Assembly: GCF_008086345.1 (NCBI RefSeq)
Contig: NZ_CP043006.1
Location: 804,032 to 868,031 of the forward strand
From: Chitinophaga sp. XS-30
Lineage (GTDB): Bacteria > Bacteroidota > Bacteroidia > Chitinophagales > Chitinophagaceae
Length of the DNA: 64,000 nucleotides
Reading direction: 5' to 3'
A model generated the notes under the pieces. That model ran no database searches and was not told the origin of the DNA. It saw nothing but the letters and a program-made list of their open reading frames with translations. Shown here piece by piece: positions 17,841 to 27,417 of the stretch (position 1 is the stretch's first letter; each line of letters begins with the position of its first letter). A program made the position numbers and the translations under genes.

Positions 17841-19391
17841 ATGACCTTACATAAAAAACTGGCTTGTTTGCTGCTGGCAGGATATGCATTCGCTTCCTGC
17901 ACGAAGCTCGATGAAAAGCTCGGCTCCACGATCACCCGCAGCCAGGCGGATTCGGTGATCAAAGTGCCGTCACTGCTCAAAACAGCCTACGATGCGCTGC
18001 AATTGCCCTACCAGGACCAGTCCAATTTCTGGGCCTTGCAGGAAATGACGGCGGATGAGGCCGTAGCGCCCACCCGTGGCGGCGACTGGGATGACAACGG
18101 CGTATGGCGCTCGCTCAAAACACATAGCTGGACCGCCGAACACAGCCATGTGGGCTCCAGTTTCAGCAACCTGCTGTTACTGCAATTCGCGTCCACCAAT
18201 GTGCTTAACTTCAATCCTTCCGCACGGCAGGCGGCCGAAGCAAGGTTCCTCCGCGCACTCTCCATGTTCTCCGTGCTGGACGGATGGGGACAGGTGCCCT
18301 TCCGCGCCCCGGAAGACAACCTGCTGGAAGCGCCGCGTGTGCTCAAAGGCCTGGAGGCGCTGGACTTCATCGTGGAAGAACTGAATGCCATCATACCCGA
18401 TCTTCCGGAACGCTCCGGCTCCGTACCGGCTTTTGTGGCGAACAAAGATGCTGCGAGAACATTGCTGATGAAATGTTATCTCAACAAAGGCGCCTTTGCC
18501 ACGCCCGCCACGCCTACATTCGATGCGGCGGACATGCAGCAGGTGATCACGCTGGCGGACCAGATCATTGGCAGCGGCAGGTATCAGCTGGCGAACAATT
18601 ACTTCGATAATTTCACCCAGAACAACCATGCGCTGTCCACCGAAAACATCTTCACCCAGGAGAACGGACCGGGGCTCAGCACCGCCCGCTCCGGCAACGC
18701 GGCTTTCTGCCACTGGGCGCCGACCCTGCACTATAACCAGACGCCGGGCGGATGGAACGGTTTTACCACCATCTCCGATTTTTACGACAAGTTCGAAGCT
18801 GTGGATACCCGCCGCGGCGGCCCCTACGATGGCGTGACCAATCTCACCGGTCTGCATGTGGGCATGCTGGTAGGCCAGCAATACAACAAAGACGGCGTGG
18901 CGCTGAAAGACCGGAAAGACAATCCGCTCATCTTCACCCGTGAAATTGCCCTGCAGGAAACCGGGAACGACCTGGAAGTAAAAGGTATCCGCGTAGTGAA
19001 ATATCCGCCGGATATGATCACGCCCAACGGCTCCAACAGCAACAACGGGAATAACGACTGGGTATTCTTCCGCTATGCCGATGTGCTGCTCATGAAAGCG
19101 GAAGCCCTGCTGCGCACCAACGGCGCTCCGGCCGCGTTGCTGATCGTAAATGAATTGCGGCTTAAACGCAAAGCCACACCATTGCTGACTTTAACTGCGG
19201 ATATCCTGCTGGATGAAAGAGGCCGTGAACTTTACTGGGAAGGATGGCGCCGCCAGGACCTCATCCGTTTCAACAGGTTCCTGGAGCCCTGGCAGCTCAA
19301 ACCCGCCGATGATCCGAAATATCTGCTGTTCCCGATACCGGTCAACGATCTGGCAGTTAACCCCAACCTTTCACAGAATCCTGGTTATTAA
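17841..19391 (+). CDS. SusD/RagB-type surface glycan-binding lipoprotein
   Basis: 516 residues. Lipoprotein signal peptide with lipobox FASC, lipidated Cys20. N-terminal SusD-like TPR scaffold (VPSLLKTAYDALQLPYQD; AEARFLRALSMFSVLDGWGQVPF) and C-terminal RagB/SusD domain (DWVFFRYADVLLMKAEAL; ERGRELYWEGWRRQDLIRFNRF; YLLFPIPVNDLAVNPNLSQNPGY), all diagnostic. It sits on the cell surface over the SusC barrel and captures glycan. Translated right after SusC, 18 bases apart. Confidence 0.95.
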   Translation: MTLHKKLACLLLAGYAFASCTKLDEKLGSTITRSQADSVIKVPSLLKTAYDALQLPYQDQSNFWALQEMTADEAVAPTRGGDWDDNGVWRSLKTHSWTAEHSHVGSSFSNLLLLQFASTNVLNFNPSARQAAEARFLRALSMFSVLDGWGQVPFRAPEDNLLEAPRVLKGLEALDFIVEELNAIIPDLPERSGSVPAFVANKDAARTLLMKCYLNKGAFATPATPTFDAADMQQVITLADQIIGSGRYQLANNYFDNFTQNNHALSTENIFTQENGPGLSTARSGNAAFCHWAPTLHYNQTPGGWNGFTTISDFYDKFEAVDTRRGGPYDGVTNLTGLHVGMLVGQQYNKDGVALKDRKDNPLIFTREIALQETGNDLEVKGIRVVKYPPDMITPNGSNSNNGNNDWVFFRYADVLLMKAEALLRTNGAPAALLIVNELRLKRKATPLLTLTADILLDERGRELYWEGWRRQDLIRFNRFLEPWQLKPADDPKYLLFPIPVNDLAVNPNLSQNPGY

Positions 19392-19420
19392 GGATTGCCT
19401 GTTCAGGCGATCGTCCATTG

Positions 19421-19461
19421 GGGCCGGCTGAAAAGTACAGACACTGCTTTTCAGCCGGTCC
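19421..19461 (+). promoter_or_regulatory. Long RNA hairpin between susD and GH31 genes
   Basis: ccggctgaaaag (19424-19435) pairs perfectly with 19447-19458 around an 11-base loop; flanking ggg/tcc adds three more pairs. No T-run follows, so it looks like a transcript-stabilising or attenuating hairpin that separates high susCD expression from lower enzyme expression, rather than a full terminator. Confidence 0.65.
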
Positions 19462-19492
19462 CGGTGGATACCTTTTCCAAAAAACGAACAAT

Positions 19493-21937
19493 ATGATTTG
19501 CAGATTTGTCTTTTTCTGCCTGCTGCTTTGCAGTACTGTTCTTGCGCAACCGGTGAGGGAACCGGGCAATGTTACCGCCGTGAGCGTACAGGGCGGGGAG
19601 ATCAGGATCACCACCGAAAGGGCTTTTGCCGTCATCACCGCATACAGTCCCGCTATCATACGGGTGCGGATGGACAAGCAGCCATTGGGCAGGGATTTTT
19701 CCTATGCGGTCATTGCGCCGCCGGCCGCTTTTCAGCCACGCATTACGCAGGACGACCGGCAGATAAGGCTGGAGACCGATTCCCTCACCCTGCACATCTC
19801 CCGGAAACCTTTCGCCCTCACCTTCCTGAAACCGGACGGTACGGTGATCAACGCGGATGAGCCGGGCCTCGGCACTTCCTGGATCGGCGAAGAGGTCACC
19901 ACCTACAAGACCATGCAGGAGGGCGAACGGTTCATCGGCCTGGGGGAGAAGACGGGCAATCTCGACCGTAAAGGCAACGCCTACACGAACTGGAATACGG
20001 ACGCCTACGGCTACACCACCGGACAGGACCCGATTTACGCCACCATCCCCTTTTACATCGGCATACATCACGGCATGAGCTATGGCATTTTCTTCGATAA
20101 CAGCTACCGCAGCGATTTCAACTTCGGCGCCAGCAACGACCGCTTTTCCTCCTTCGGCGCCAACGGCGGGGAGATGAACTATTACTTTATTTACCACGAG
20201 CGGGTGGCGGATATCATCAGGTCCTACACCTCCCTCACCGGCCGCATGCCGCTGCCGCCCCTCTGGAGCCTGGGCTACCAGCAGAACCGTTACAGCTATT
20301 ATCCGGATACGGAAGTGTACCGCATTGCGCAGACGCTGCGGGAAAAACAGATCCCCGCGGACGGCATTACGCTGGACATTCATTATATGGATGCCTACAA
20401 ACTCTTCACCTGGAACAAATCCCGCTTCCCTGACCCCGCGGCCATGAACGCAAAGCTGGCGGCGATGGGCTTCAAAACCACCGTGATCGTGGACCCGGGC
20501 ATTAAAGTGGAAAAAGGATATGCGGCTTATGAAAGCGGCATGCAGTCGGACATTTTCATCAAATACACCGATGGCAAGCCTTACACCGGGCAGGTATGGC
20601 CCGGCTGGTGCCATTTCCCGGATTTCACCGCGCCCGAAGGAAGGAAATGGTGGGCAAAGCAGCTGGAAATCTACGCCCGTGCCGGTGTATCCGGCCTATG
20701 GAACGATATGAATGAAATTGCCACCTGGGGCCAGAAGATGCCGGACAATGTGTTGTTCAGCATCGAAGGAAACCCCGCCACCCATCTGCAGGCGCATAAT
20801 GTGTATGGCCTGCAGATGGTGCGTGCCAGCTACGAAGGCGCCCGCGCCATCACGCCCGGAAAACGGCCCTTCATCCTGACCCGCGCGGGATATGCCGGTT
20901 TGCAGCGTTACGCCGCCATCTGGACGGGTGACAACCGCGCTGAAGAAGATCACATGCTGCTCGGCATCCGGCTGATGAACAGCCTGGGCCTGAGCGGCGT
21001 GCCCTTCTCCGGTATGGATGTGGGCGGGTTCACCGGCAATGCGCCACCCAGCCTTTACGCCCGCTGGATGCAGATCGGCGCGTTCACGCCCTATTTCCGC
21101 AATCACACGGGCATCAACACCAAGTCCGCGGAGCCCTGGGCTTTCGGGGAAGAAGTGCTGGAAATATCACGCAACTACATCAATCTGCGTTACCGCCTGC
21201 TGCCATACCTCTATGCAGGTTTCCATGAAGCCTCGCAAACCGGGTTGCCGCTCATGCGCACCCTCGCGCTCGACTATACGCACGACCCGAAAGTGTACGA
21301 TACCCGCTTTCAGAACCAGTACCTGTTCGGCCCGTCTTTCCTGGTCGCACCCTTTGAAAGCAAACAGGATTATGCGCCTGTGTACCTTCCTCCCGGCCGG
21401 TGGTACGATCTGTACACGGACAGCCTGGAAGAAGGCGGGCAGGAAAAAATGCTGACCCTTTCCATTCAGCAGCTGCCGGTATTTATAAAGGAAAGCAGCA
21501 TCATTCCCATGCAAAGCCTGATCCAGCACACGGGGGAAAAACCGGCGGATACCTTGTTCCTGCATGTGTACAGGGGAAATGCCAAAAATGAATTTGTGTA
21601 TTATGAAGATGACGGCGAAACATATGCTTATGAGAAAGGCGCGTTCTGCGAACGCAGGATGACCTACGACCCGGCAGCCAATTCCATCACCCTGGAAAAA
21701 CCTGCCGGGCGGTCATCTTCCCGTTTCTCCAATATTGCCCTGCTGCTGCACGGGTTCGGAGCATTGCAGCAGGTCGGGGTAAACGGCAGGAACATTACAT
21801 TAAAAAAGGATCATATCGCTTTCATCCAGCCGGTCTCCCGCTTCGATCCGCAGGGAGAAAGCAACCCGGTGATCAGCTGTGAAGTACGGAAAGCGGTGTT
21901 CCGTAATGTAAATGAGAAGATGGTGATTCAATTATAA
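19493..21937 (+). CDS. Glycoside hydrolase family 31 (alpha-glucosidase-like)
   Basis: 814 residues from the ATG at 19493, which begins a clean signal peptide (MICRFVFFCLLLCSTVLA); the frame is open earlier from 19418 but that would bury the signal. GH31 layout: N-terminal beta-sandwich (to about 215), (beta/alpha)8 barrel with nucleophile Asp405 in GLWNDMNE and acid/base Asp480 in WTGDNRAEEDH, the LGLSGVPFSGMDVGGF loop, and C-terminal beta domains with DUF5110-like end (YYEDDGETYAYEKG). GH31 enzymes release alpha-glucose or alpha-xylose residues. Third gene of the locus; likely periplasmic, acting on oligosaccharides brought in by SusCD. The 3' end overlaps the convergent glycosyltransferase gene by 10 bases. 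Confidence 0.93.
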   Translation: MICRFVFFCLLLCSTVLAQPVREPGNVTAVSVQGGEIRITTERAFAVITAYSPAIIRVRMDKQPLGRDFSYAVIAPPAAFQPRITQDDRQIRLETDSLTLHISRKPFALTFLKPDGTVINADEPGLGTSWIGEEVTTYKTMQEGERFIGLGEKTGNLDRKGNAYTNWNTDAYGYTTGQDPIYATIPFYIGIHHGMSYGIFFDNSYRSDFNFGASNDRFSSFGANGGEMNYYFIYHERVADIIRSYTSLTGRMPLPPLWSLGYQQNRYSYYPDTEVYRIAQTLREKQIPADGITLDIHYMDAYKLFTWNKSRFPDPAAMNAKLAAMGFKTTVIVDPGIKVEKGYAAYESGMQSDIFIKYTDGKPYTGQVWPGWCHFPDFTAPEGRKWWAKQLEIYARAGVSGLWNDMNEIATWGQKMPDNVLFSIEGNPATHLQAHNVYGLQMVRASYEGARAITPGKRPFILTRAGYAGLQRYAAIWTGDNRAEEDHMLLGIRLMNSLGLSGVPFSGMDVGGFTGNAPPSLYARWMQIGAFTPYFRNHTGINTKSAEPWAFGEEVLEISRNYINLRYRLLPYLYAGFHEASQTGLPLMRTLALDYTHDPKVYDTRFQNQYLFGPSFLVAPFESKQDYAPVYLPPGRWYDLYTDSLEEGGQEKMLTLSIQQLPVFIKESSIIPMQSLIQHTGEKPADTLFLHVYRGNAKNEFVYYEDDGETYAYEKGAFCERRMTYDPAANSITLEKPAGRSSSRFSNIALLLHGFGALQQVGVNGRNITLKKDHIAFIQPVSRFDPQGESNPVISCEVRKAVFRNVNEKMVIQL

Positions 21938-23565
21938 CTTACCCGCAGCAGGCATCGCTTGTCCAGCGCCTGCTGCCTTGTGGCATAGTTCACAAACGGC
22001 AGATCGAGCTTGCTGACGTAAAAGTGCGGGAACACTTTCACCATCTCGCAGCGGTAACCGATCCTGCGCAGGGCATCGGCTTCCTCCGGTACGGTGAAAA
22101 GCACTACGGGGGCCAGGGCCGCCGCTTCGCGCAACTGCAGGGAATCATACCGCAACACCGGCGCATCCAGGTAATAAGGCATGGCGTAGGAATTGACCTT
22201 CCAGAAAGAGACCGGCTGATCTTGCAGTTCGCGGTTGGCATACCTTGCCGCGGTGCTGCCGGACTGGTATTGCATCATATCCGGATACCACATCCAGTTC
22301 AAAAAAAGATTGAGGATAAAGGTAGCGATGCAGGCACGGTAGAACAGGAGGGCTTTCTGCCCTTCCACCCGCTCCCGCAGCAGCACAAAAGCACCGGCAA
22401 GCAGGATCGCAGCAATAGCGTAATACCAGTTGAACTGGGGACGGTAAAGTACCAGCAGGCCCGCAATCGCCACAAAAATAATGGCAATGATCACCTTCAG
22501 CGTAATGCGGTAGAACTTTGTGCCATCCGGCGCTTTCAGTGCCATCAGGTATTGCGCGGTAATGATCGCAAAGAAAGGGAAGAGGATGTTCAGGTAATGC
22601 GGCAGCTGAAAACGGGACAGGGAGAACAGCACAAAGGTGACCAATGCGGCACACAGGCAATAATATTCCCGCCACCCGCGGCGGAAGAAAGCCGCATACA
22701 GGAATAGCGACCAGGGCAGGAAGGCCCACAACAGGGTATGCAGGAAAAAGAACGGATCGCCGCTTCCGCGGATAGGCCCGGTATTCATGAAACGCCCGAA
22801 CTGGCTGTCCCAGAAAAAGAACCGGATGCCTGAAACCCCTGTTCTCCCGAATACCTCCAGCTCCGGATGCTGATCGAATTGCTGATATAAAGCGTATAAT
22901 TCCGGTATGATGAATATTCCTGTGAGGATCACCGCCAGCAACCACTGCAAATGCAACAGCCGGCGCCATTGCTTCGTGATCAGCAAATGCCCCGCTATGG
23001 CGCTGCCGATGGGCACCAGCGCAAACATCCCTTTCGTCATCACCGCAAAGGCGGCAAACAACGCCCCGGCTACCAGATGGTACCAGGGGCCTCTCTCCGC
23101 GCTGCGGTAAAAGTGATACACCGAGGCAATGATCATCCCGGTGAGGTAAGGCTCCGCCCGCACATCGTTATTGGACAGTACCAGGTGCTGCGCCGTTAGC
23201 AGGATGCACACCGCCCAGCGCGCTGTCTGTTCATTATAAAGCTTCGCCGCAAAACGATAGGTATAATACGCTCCCGCCATCAGCCAGAGAATGGCCGGCA
23301 GCTTGTAGGCCCAGGTAGTGAAACCGAACAGATGGTAACTCAGGGCCATCATCCAGAAAGGGAAATGCGGTTTGTCCAGCCAGGGGCCGCCATCTGCATA
23401 AAGATCGAGGTAGTTGCCGGTCTGCACCATCGTTTTGGCGATCCCTGCGTAGAGCGCGCCGTCCGGCTCAAGGATAGTGATGTTCAGGCCGCTGAAGTTT
23501 ACCAGCACAGCGGCGGCCATAACGAGCCAGGATATACGGGATTCAGAGAAGGTACTGCTTTGCAT
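21928..23565 (-). CDS. Membrane glycosyltransferase, GT39/ArnT-like (GT-C fold)
   Basis: 545 residues with about eleven predicted membrane segments. The first periplasmic loop has the GT-C signature: LEPDGALYAGIAKTMVQTG (acidic pair after TM1) and GPWLDKPHFPFWMMALSYHLFG, then NDVRAEPYLTG. ArnT/PMT-type enzymes transfer sugar from a polyprenyl-phosphate donor to lipid A, protein or a glycan at the periplasmic face. The acceptor here is unknown. Single gene, convergent with GH31. Confidence 0.88.
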   Translation of the reverse strand: MQSSTFSESRISWLVMAAAVLVNFSGLNITILEPDGALYAGIAKTMVQTGNYLDLYADGGPWLDKPHFPFWMMALSYHLFGFTTWAYKLPAILWLMAGAYYTYRFAAKLYNEQTARWAVCILLTAQHLVLSNNDVRAEPYLTGMIIASVYHFYRSAERGPWYHLVAGALFAAFAVMTKGMFALVPIGSAIAGHLLITKQWRRLLHLQWLLAVILTGIFIIPELYALYQQFDQHPELEVFGRTGVSGIRFFFWDSQFGRFMNTGPIRGSGDPFFFLHTLLWAFLPWSLFLYAAFFRRGWREYYCLCAALVTFVLFSLSRFQLPHYLNILFPFFAIITAQYLMALKAPDGTKFYRITLKVIIAIIFVAIAGLLVLYRPQFNWYYAIAAILLAGAFVLLRERVEGQKALLFYRACIATFILNLFLNWMWYPDMMQYQSGSTAARYANRELQDQPVSFWKVNSYAMPYYLDAPVLRYDSLQLREAAALAPVVLFTVPEEADALRRIGYRCEMVKVFPHFYVSKLDLPFVNYATRQQALDKRCLLRVSYN

Positions 23566-23636
23566 CGTTCCGTAAATTAATGATACGATGAGTTGGATGC
23601 AAATTATCTTTTTGTTGGCAACTGATGAAAGACTAT

Positions 23637-23981
23637 TTAAAATCCGAGCCAGCTCTTTTCCATACCTACATAAATACCGTCTTCACGCTGCTCCACCGGG
23701 TAGGTGCGCAGATAAAACCCTTCCCCGCTGCTATTGTAGCCGTTCCGTAAACTGAATTTGTAGCGGTGAAGCGGACAAACAACGTTCCCATGCGCATCCA
23801 CAGATCCTTCAGACATTGGTCCGCCTGCATGCGGACATTTGTACGCGAAGGCGAACAGCTGCCCCTGGAAGCGGGAAAAGCATATCTTTTTCCCTTTTAC
23901 TTCATGCACCACGATCACCTGTTCCGCAGCCACCATATCATCCGCATCTGTGAGCCGGTACCAGTTGTATTGTTTGCTCAT
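23637..23981 (-). CDS. Rieske [2Fe-2S] ferredoxin-like protein
   Basis: 114 residues. Both cluster motifs are present: C-x-H in YKCPHAGGPMS (about residues 49-51) and C-x2-H in VVCPLHRYKFSLRNG (about 69-72). No signal peptide, so a soluble cytoplasmic Rieske ferredoxin of the nitrite-reductase small-subunit/dioxygenase-ferredoxin type. It has no oxygenase partner nearby, so its redox role cannot be stated. A gap of 135 bases separates it from hflX. Confidence 0.9.
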   Translation of the reverse strand: MSKQYNWYRLTDADDMVAAEQVIVVHEVKGKKICFSRFQGQLFAFAYKCPHAGGPMSEGSVDAHGNVVCPLHRYKFSLRNGYNSSGEGFYLRTYPVEQREDGIYVGMEKSWLGF

Positions 23982-24116
23982 TTGTTCAGCTGTTATATAA
24001 ATGGAAGGATATCCTTGATATTTACGCCGGCAGAATGCGATAACGCCATATCCGCCTGCACGAAATGGTCTGGCTTCGATATCCGGCTTCGATCAATGCC
24101 GGAACCTTTCCCCGCA

Positions 24117-25307
24117 CTAAAAGAAGTATTCCGATTTATATGGATACCGTTCCCGGTAAAGGTCGATCACCTTGTCCAGTATCGTTTTCCGGAGCTCATC
24201 GATATTGCGGCGTTCGGTGGCGGATACGAATACGCAGTTGCCATGGGTTTTATGCTGCCAGCTTTCTTTCAGCTGTTGCAGGATGTCTGCTTTTATATCG
24301 TCCGCAAGCCATTCATCAAAGGTCTGCTTTTCATACAGGTCCATTTTATTGAAGATGAGAATGGTGGGCTTGTCCAGCGCCTTCAGTTCCGTCAGCGTAC
24401 GGTTCACCACTTCTATCTGGTCTTCATACTTCGGATGAGAGATGTCCACCACATGCATGAGGATGTCGCTTTCGCGCACTTCATCAAGTGTTGATTTGAA
24501 GCTTTCCACGAGATGATGGGGCAGTTTGCGGATGAAACCAACGGTATCGCTCAGCAGGAAAGGCGTCTGCTCAAATACCACCTTGCGGGTGGTGGTGTCC
24601 AGCGTGGCGAAGAGTTTGTTCTCTGCGAACACTTCGCTTTTGCTGAGCAGGTTCATCAATGTGCTTTTGCCGACGTTGGTGTATCCTACCAGCGCAATAC
24701 GTATGTACTCGCCGCGGTCTTTCCGCTGGGTGAGGGATTGTTTGTCTATCTCCGCAAGCCGTTTGCGCAGCAGCGATATCTTGTCCTTCACAATACGGCG
24801 GTCCGTTTCAATTTCCGTTTCACCGGGTCCCCTCATCCCGATACCCCCTTTCTGCCTTTCCAGGTGCGTCCACATCCCGCGCAGCCTCGGCAGGATGTAC
24901 TGGTACTGCGCCAGCTCTACCTGCACCTTGGCCTGTGCGGTCCGTGCCCGGCGCGCAAAGATGTCCAGGATCAGGTCGCTCCGGTCGATAACCTTCACCT
25001 TCAGCTCTTTCTGTATATTGGAGATCTGGGAACCGCTCAGTTCGTCATCGAATATGACCAGGGATATATCCCGGCTGACCACGAACTGCCGGATCTCTTC
25101 CAGCTTGCCTTTCCCTACGAAAGTGGCCCTGTCAGGATGCGCCAGCTTCTGCGTGAACCGTTTCACTGCTTCCGCACCGGCCGTATCCGCCAGGAAGGCC
25201 AGTTCGTCCAGGTATTCCTGCACCTGGGCGTCCGTTTGCTCCTTATGGATAAGTCCCACCAATACTGCCCGTTCATTACCAGCTATAACTTGTTGCTTTT
25301 CTATCAA
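24117..25307 (-). CDS. hflX: GTPase HflX
   Basis: 396 residues. N-terminal HflX domain (FVGKGKLEEIRQFV; VIFDDELSGSQISNIQKEL), the conserved linker RGPGETEIETDRR, then G-domain motifs G1 GYTNVGKST, G3 DTVGFIRKLPHHL, G4 NKMD and G5 SATERRNID. HflX binds the 50S ribosomal subunit and splits stalled or stress-arrested ribosomes. Length and order are standard. Divergent from the S9 peptidase gene, 79 bases apart. Confidence 0.97.
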   Translation of the reverse strand: MIEKQQVIAGNERAVLVGLIHKEQTDAQVQEYLDELAFLADTAGAEAVKRFTQKLAHPDRATFVGKGKLEEIRQFVVSRDISLVIFDDELSGSQISNIQKELKVKVIDRSDLILDIFARRARTAQAKVQVELAQYQYILPRLRGMWTHLERQKGGIGMRGPGETEIETDRRIVKDKISLLRKRLAEIDKQSLTQRKDRGEYIRIALVGYTNVGKSTLMNLLSKSEVFAENKLFATLDTTTRKVVFEQTPFLLSDTVGFIRKLPHHLVESFKSTLDEVRESDILMHVVDISHPKYEDQIEVVNRTLTELKALDKPTILIFNKMDLYEKQTFDEWLADDIKADILQQLKESWQHKTHGNCVFVSATERRNIDELRKTILDKVIDLYRERYPYKSEYFF

Positions 25308-25386
25308 AATTTTATCTGTATTTCTGCAAAGTTAATGAATTCGTTTTTGCCTAAATTTATGCTTCATCACAACAAAATCTACACCA

Positions 25387-27396
25387 ATGCGTAAAACACT
25401 CCTGTTTGCAGGTATTTTATTCATTCAACACAGTATGGCACAACAGAAAATGAGCCCCGAGCTGCTCTGGCAGCTGGGAAGAGTAGGCGGCGAAACCGTT
25501 ACGGCCGATGGCACCGTGATATACGGCGTCAGCCGTTACAACCTGGCGGATAACAAAAGCGAGAGGAACCTGTATGCCATTCCGGCGGCAGGAGGTACGG
25601 CTAGGCAGCTGACCAGCGCTCCCGGCACGGAATCCGGCGCCCAGGCTCTTCCCGATGGCCGCATCCTCTACAGCTACAAAGGACAGCTCTGGGAAATGGA
25701 TAAAGACGGCGGCAACCCGGTGCAGCGCACCCATGTGGAAGGCGGCATGCAGAACATCCGCATCTCCCCCAAAGGTACCCACATCCTCTTTTCCAACGAA
25801 GTGAAGCTGGAAAAGCTGCTGGCAAAGGATATTTACCCCGATCTGCCCAAAGCCAACGCGCAGGTGTACACCACCCTGAACTACCGCCACTGGGATACCT
25901 GGGAAGACGGCAGCTATAACCATGTTTTCTACGCCACTTACGACGCGGCAACCGGTAAAACCGGCGAACCGGTGGACATCATGAAAGATGAGCCTTTCGA
26001 TTGCCCCCAGATGCCCTTCGGCGGGGCGGAAGACTTCATCTTCGACCCCTCCGGCACAAAGATCATCTACGTCTGCAAAAAGAAACACGGCACCGCATAC
26101 GCCATCAGCACCAATACGGATATTTACAGTTACGACCTGCTCAGCGGCAAAACCGAAAACCTTTCCGAAGGCATGATGGGCTACGATGTACAACCGGCGT
26201 TCAGTCCGGATGGCAAACAACTCACCTGGCTCAGCATGGCGCGGGACGGCTTTGAGGCGGACAAGAACGATGTGATCGTGTACGACCTGGCCTCCCGCAC
26301 CCGCAGCAATCTCACCAGGGACTGGGATGGCACCGTATCCGCCAGCCGCTACAGCAACGATGGCCAAAAGATCTTTTTCCTCGCTGTCGTAAAAGGCACC
26401 GAACAGGTATTTGACATCGATCTCCGCAGCAAGGCCATCAAACAGCTGACCAAAGGTCGCTTCGATATCAATGGCTTTGTAGGCCAGGCCGGCAATACGC
26501 TGGTAGTGACCCGCGCAGATATGAACCATGCCGGCGAGCTGTACACCGTAGATATCGCCAAAGGCGCGGTGAAACAGTTGTCCACGGTGAATAACGACAT
26601 CTATGATAACCTCGGCAAAAGCAACGTGGAAGAACGCTGGGTGAAAACCAGCGATGGGCAGCAAATGCTGGTGTGGGTGATCTTTCCGCCGGACTTCGAC
26701 CCCGCAAAAAAATACCCCACCCTGCTGTATTGCCAGGGCGGCCCGCAAGCCGCCGTTTCGCAATTCTACTCCTTCCGCTGGAACTTCCAGCTGATGGCGG
26801 CGCAGGGATATATCGTCGTGGCGCCGAACCGGAGAGGGATGCCCGGCCATGGCGTGAAATGGAATGAAGCGATCAGCAAGGACTGGGGCGGCCAGCCCAT
26901 ACGGGATTACCTCGCGGCTATCGATGATGTAAGCAGGGAGCCGTATGTTGACAAGCAGCGCCTCGGCGCGGTGGGCGCCAGTTACGGCGGTTATTCCGTG
27001 TTCATGCTGGCGGGCGTGCATGAGAACCGGTTCAAATCTTTCATCGCACATGACGGGCTGTTTGATCTCCGCAGCTGGTATGGCACCACGGAAGAGCTGT
27101 GGTTCGCCAACTGGGATGTTGGGGCTTATTGGGACAAAGCCAATGAAAAGACCCATGCGCAGTTCAATCCCGGCAACTTTGTGAACAACTGGAACACGCC
27201 CATCATGATCGTGCAGGGCGGCAACGACTTCCGGGTGGGTATCGAACAGGGGCTGCAGGCCTTCCAGGCTGCGCAGCTGAAAGGCATCAAAAGCAAGCTG
27301 CTTTATTTCCCGGAAGAGAACCATTGGGTGCTGAGCGCGCAAAATGCCATCACCTGGCAGCGGGAGTTCTTCTCCTGGCTGAAAGAGACCTTATAG
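25387..27396 (+). CDS. S9-family (prolyl oligopeptidase-type) serine peptidase
   Basis: 669 residues. Signal peptide (LLFAGILFIQHSMA), so periplasmic. N-terminal seven-bladed WD40/PD40-like propeller (repeats such as IRISPKGTHILFSNEV and AFSPDGKQLTWLSMARDG), then alpha/beta-hydrolase domain with nucleophile Ser532 in GASYGGYS, Asp614 in GGNDFRVG and His646 in ENHWV. It cleaves short peptides, often dipeptidyl-peptidase-like. The enoyl-CoA hydratase gene follows after 21 bases. Confidence 0.93.
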   Translation: MRKTLLFAGILFIQHSMAQQKMSPELLWQLGRVGGETVTADGTVIYGVSRYNLADNKSERNLYAIPAAGGTARQLTSAPGTESGAQALPDGRILYSYKGQLWEMDKDGGNPVQRTHVEGGMQNIRISPKGTHILFSNEVKLEKLLAKDIYPDLPKANAQVYTTLNYRHWDTWEDGSYNHVFYATYDAATGKTGEPVDIMKDEPFDCPQMPFGGAEDFIFDPSGTKIIYVCKKKHGTAYAISTNTDIYSYDLLSGKTENLSEGMMGYDVQPAFSPDGKQLTWLSMARDGFEADKNDVIVYDLASRTRSNLTRDWDGTVSASRYSNDGQKIFFLAVVKGTEQVFDIDLRSKAIKQLTKGRFDINGFVGQAGNTLVVTRADMNHAGELYTVDIAKGAVKQLSTVNNDIYDNLGKSNVEERWVKTSDGQQMLVWVIFPPDFDPAKKYPTLLYCQGGPQAAVSQFYSFRWNFQLMAAQGYIVVAPNRRGMPGHGVKWNEAISKDWGGQPIRDYLAAIDDVSREPYVDKQRLGAVGASYGGYSVFMLAGVHENRFKSFIAHDGLFDLRSWYGTTEELWFANWDVGAYWDKANEKTHAQFNPGNFVNNWNTPIMIVQGGNDFRVGIEQGLQAFQAAQLKGIKSKLLYFPEENHWVLSAQNAITWQREFFSWLKETL

Positions 27397-27417
27397 CCAT
27401 CACACCAAAACATACAC

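Noticed and set aside
25417..27342. 641-codon open frame antisense to the S9 peptidase
   Set aside because: The plus-strand frame has a full catalytic triad and signal peptide; the antisense frame is low-information His/Val/Ala-rich sequence.
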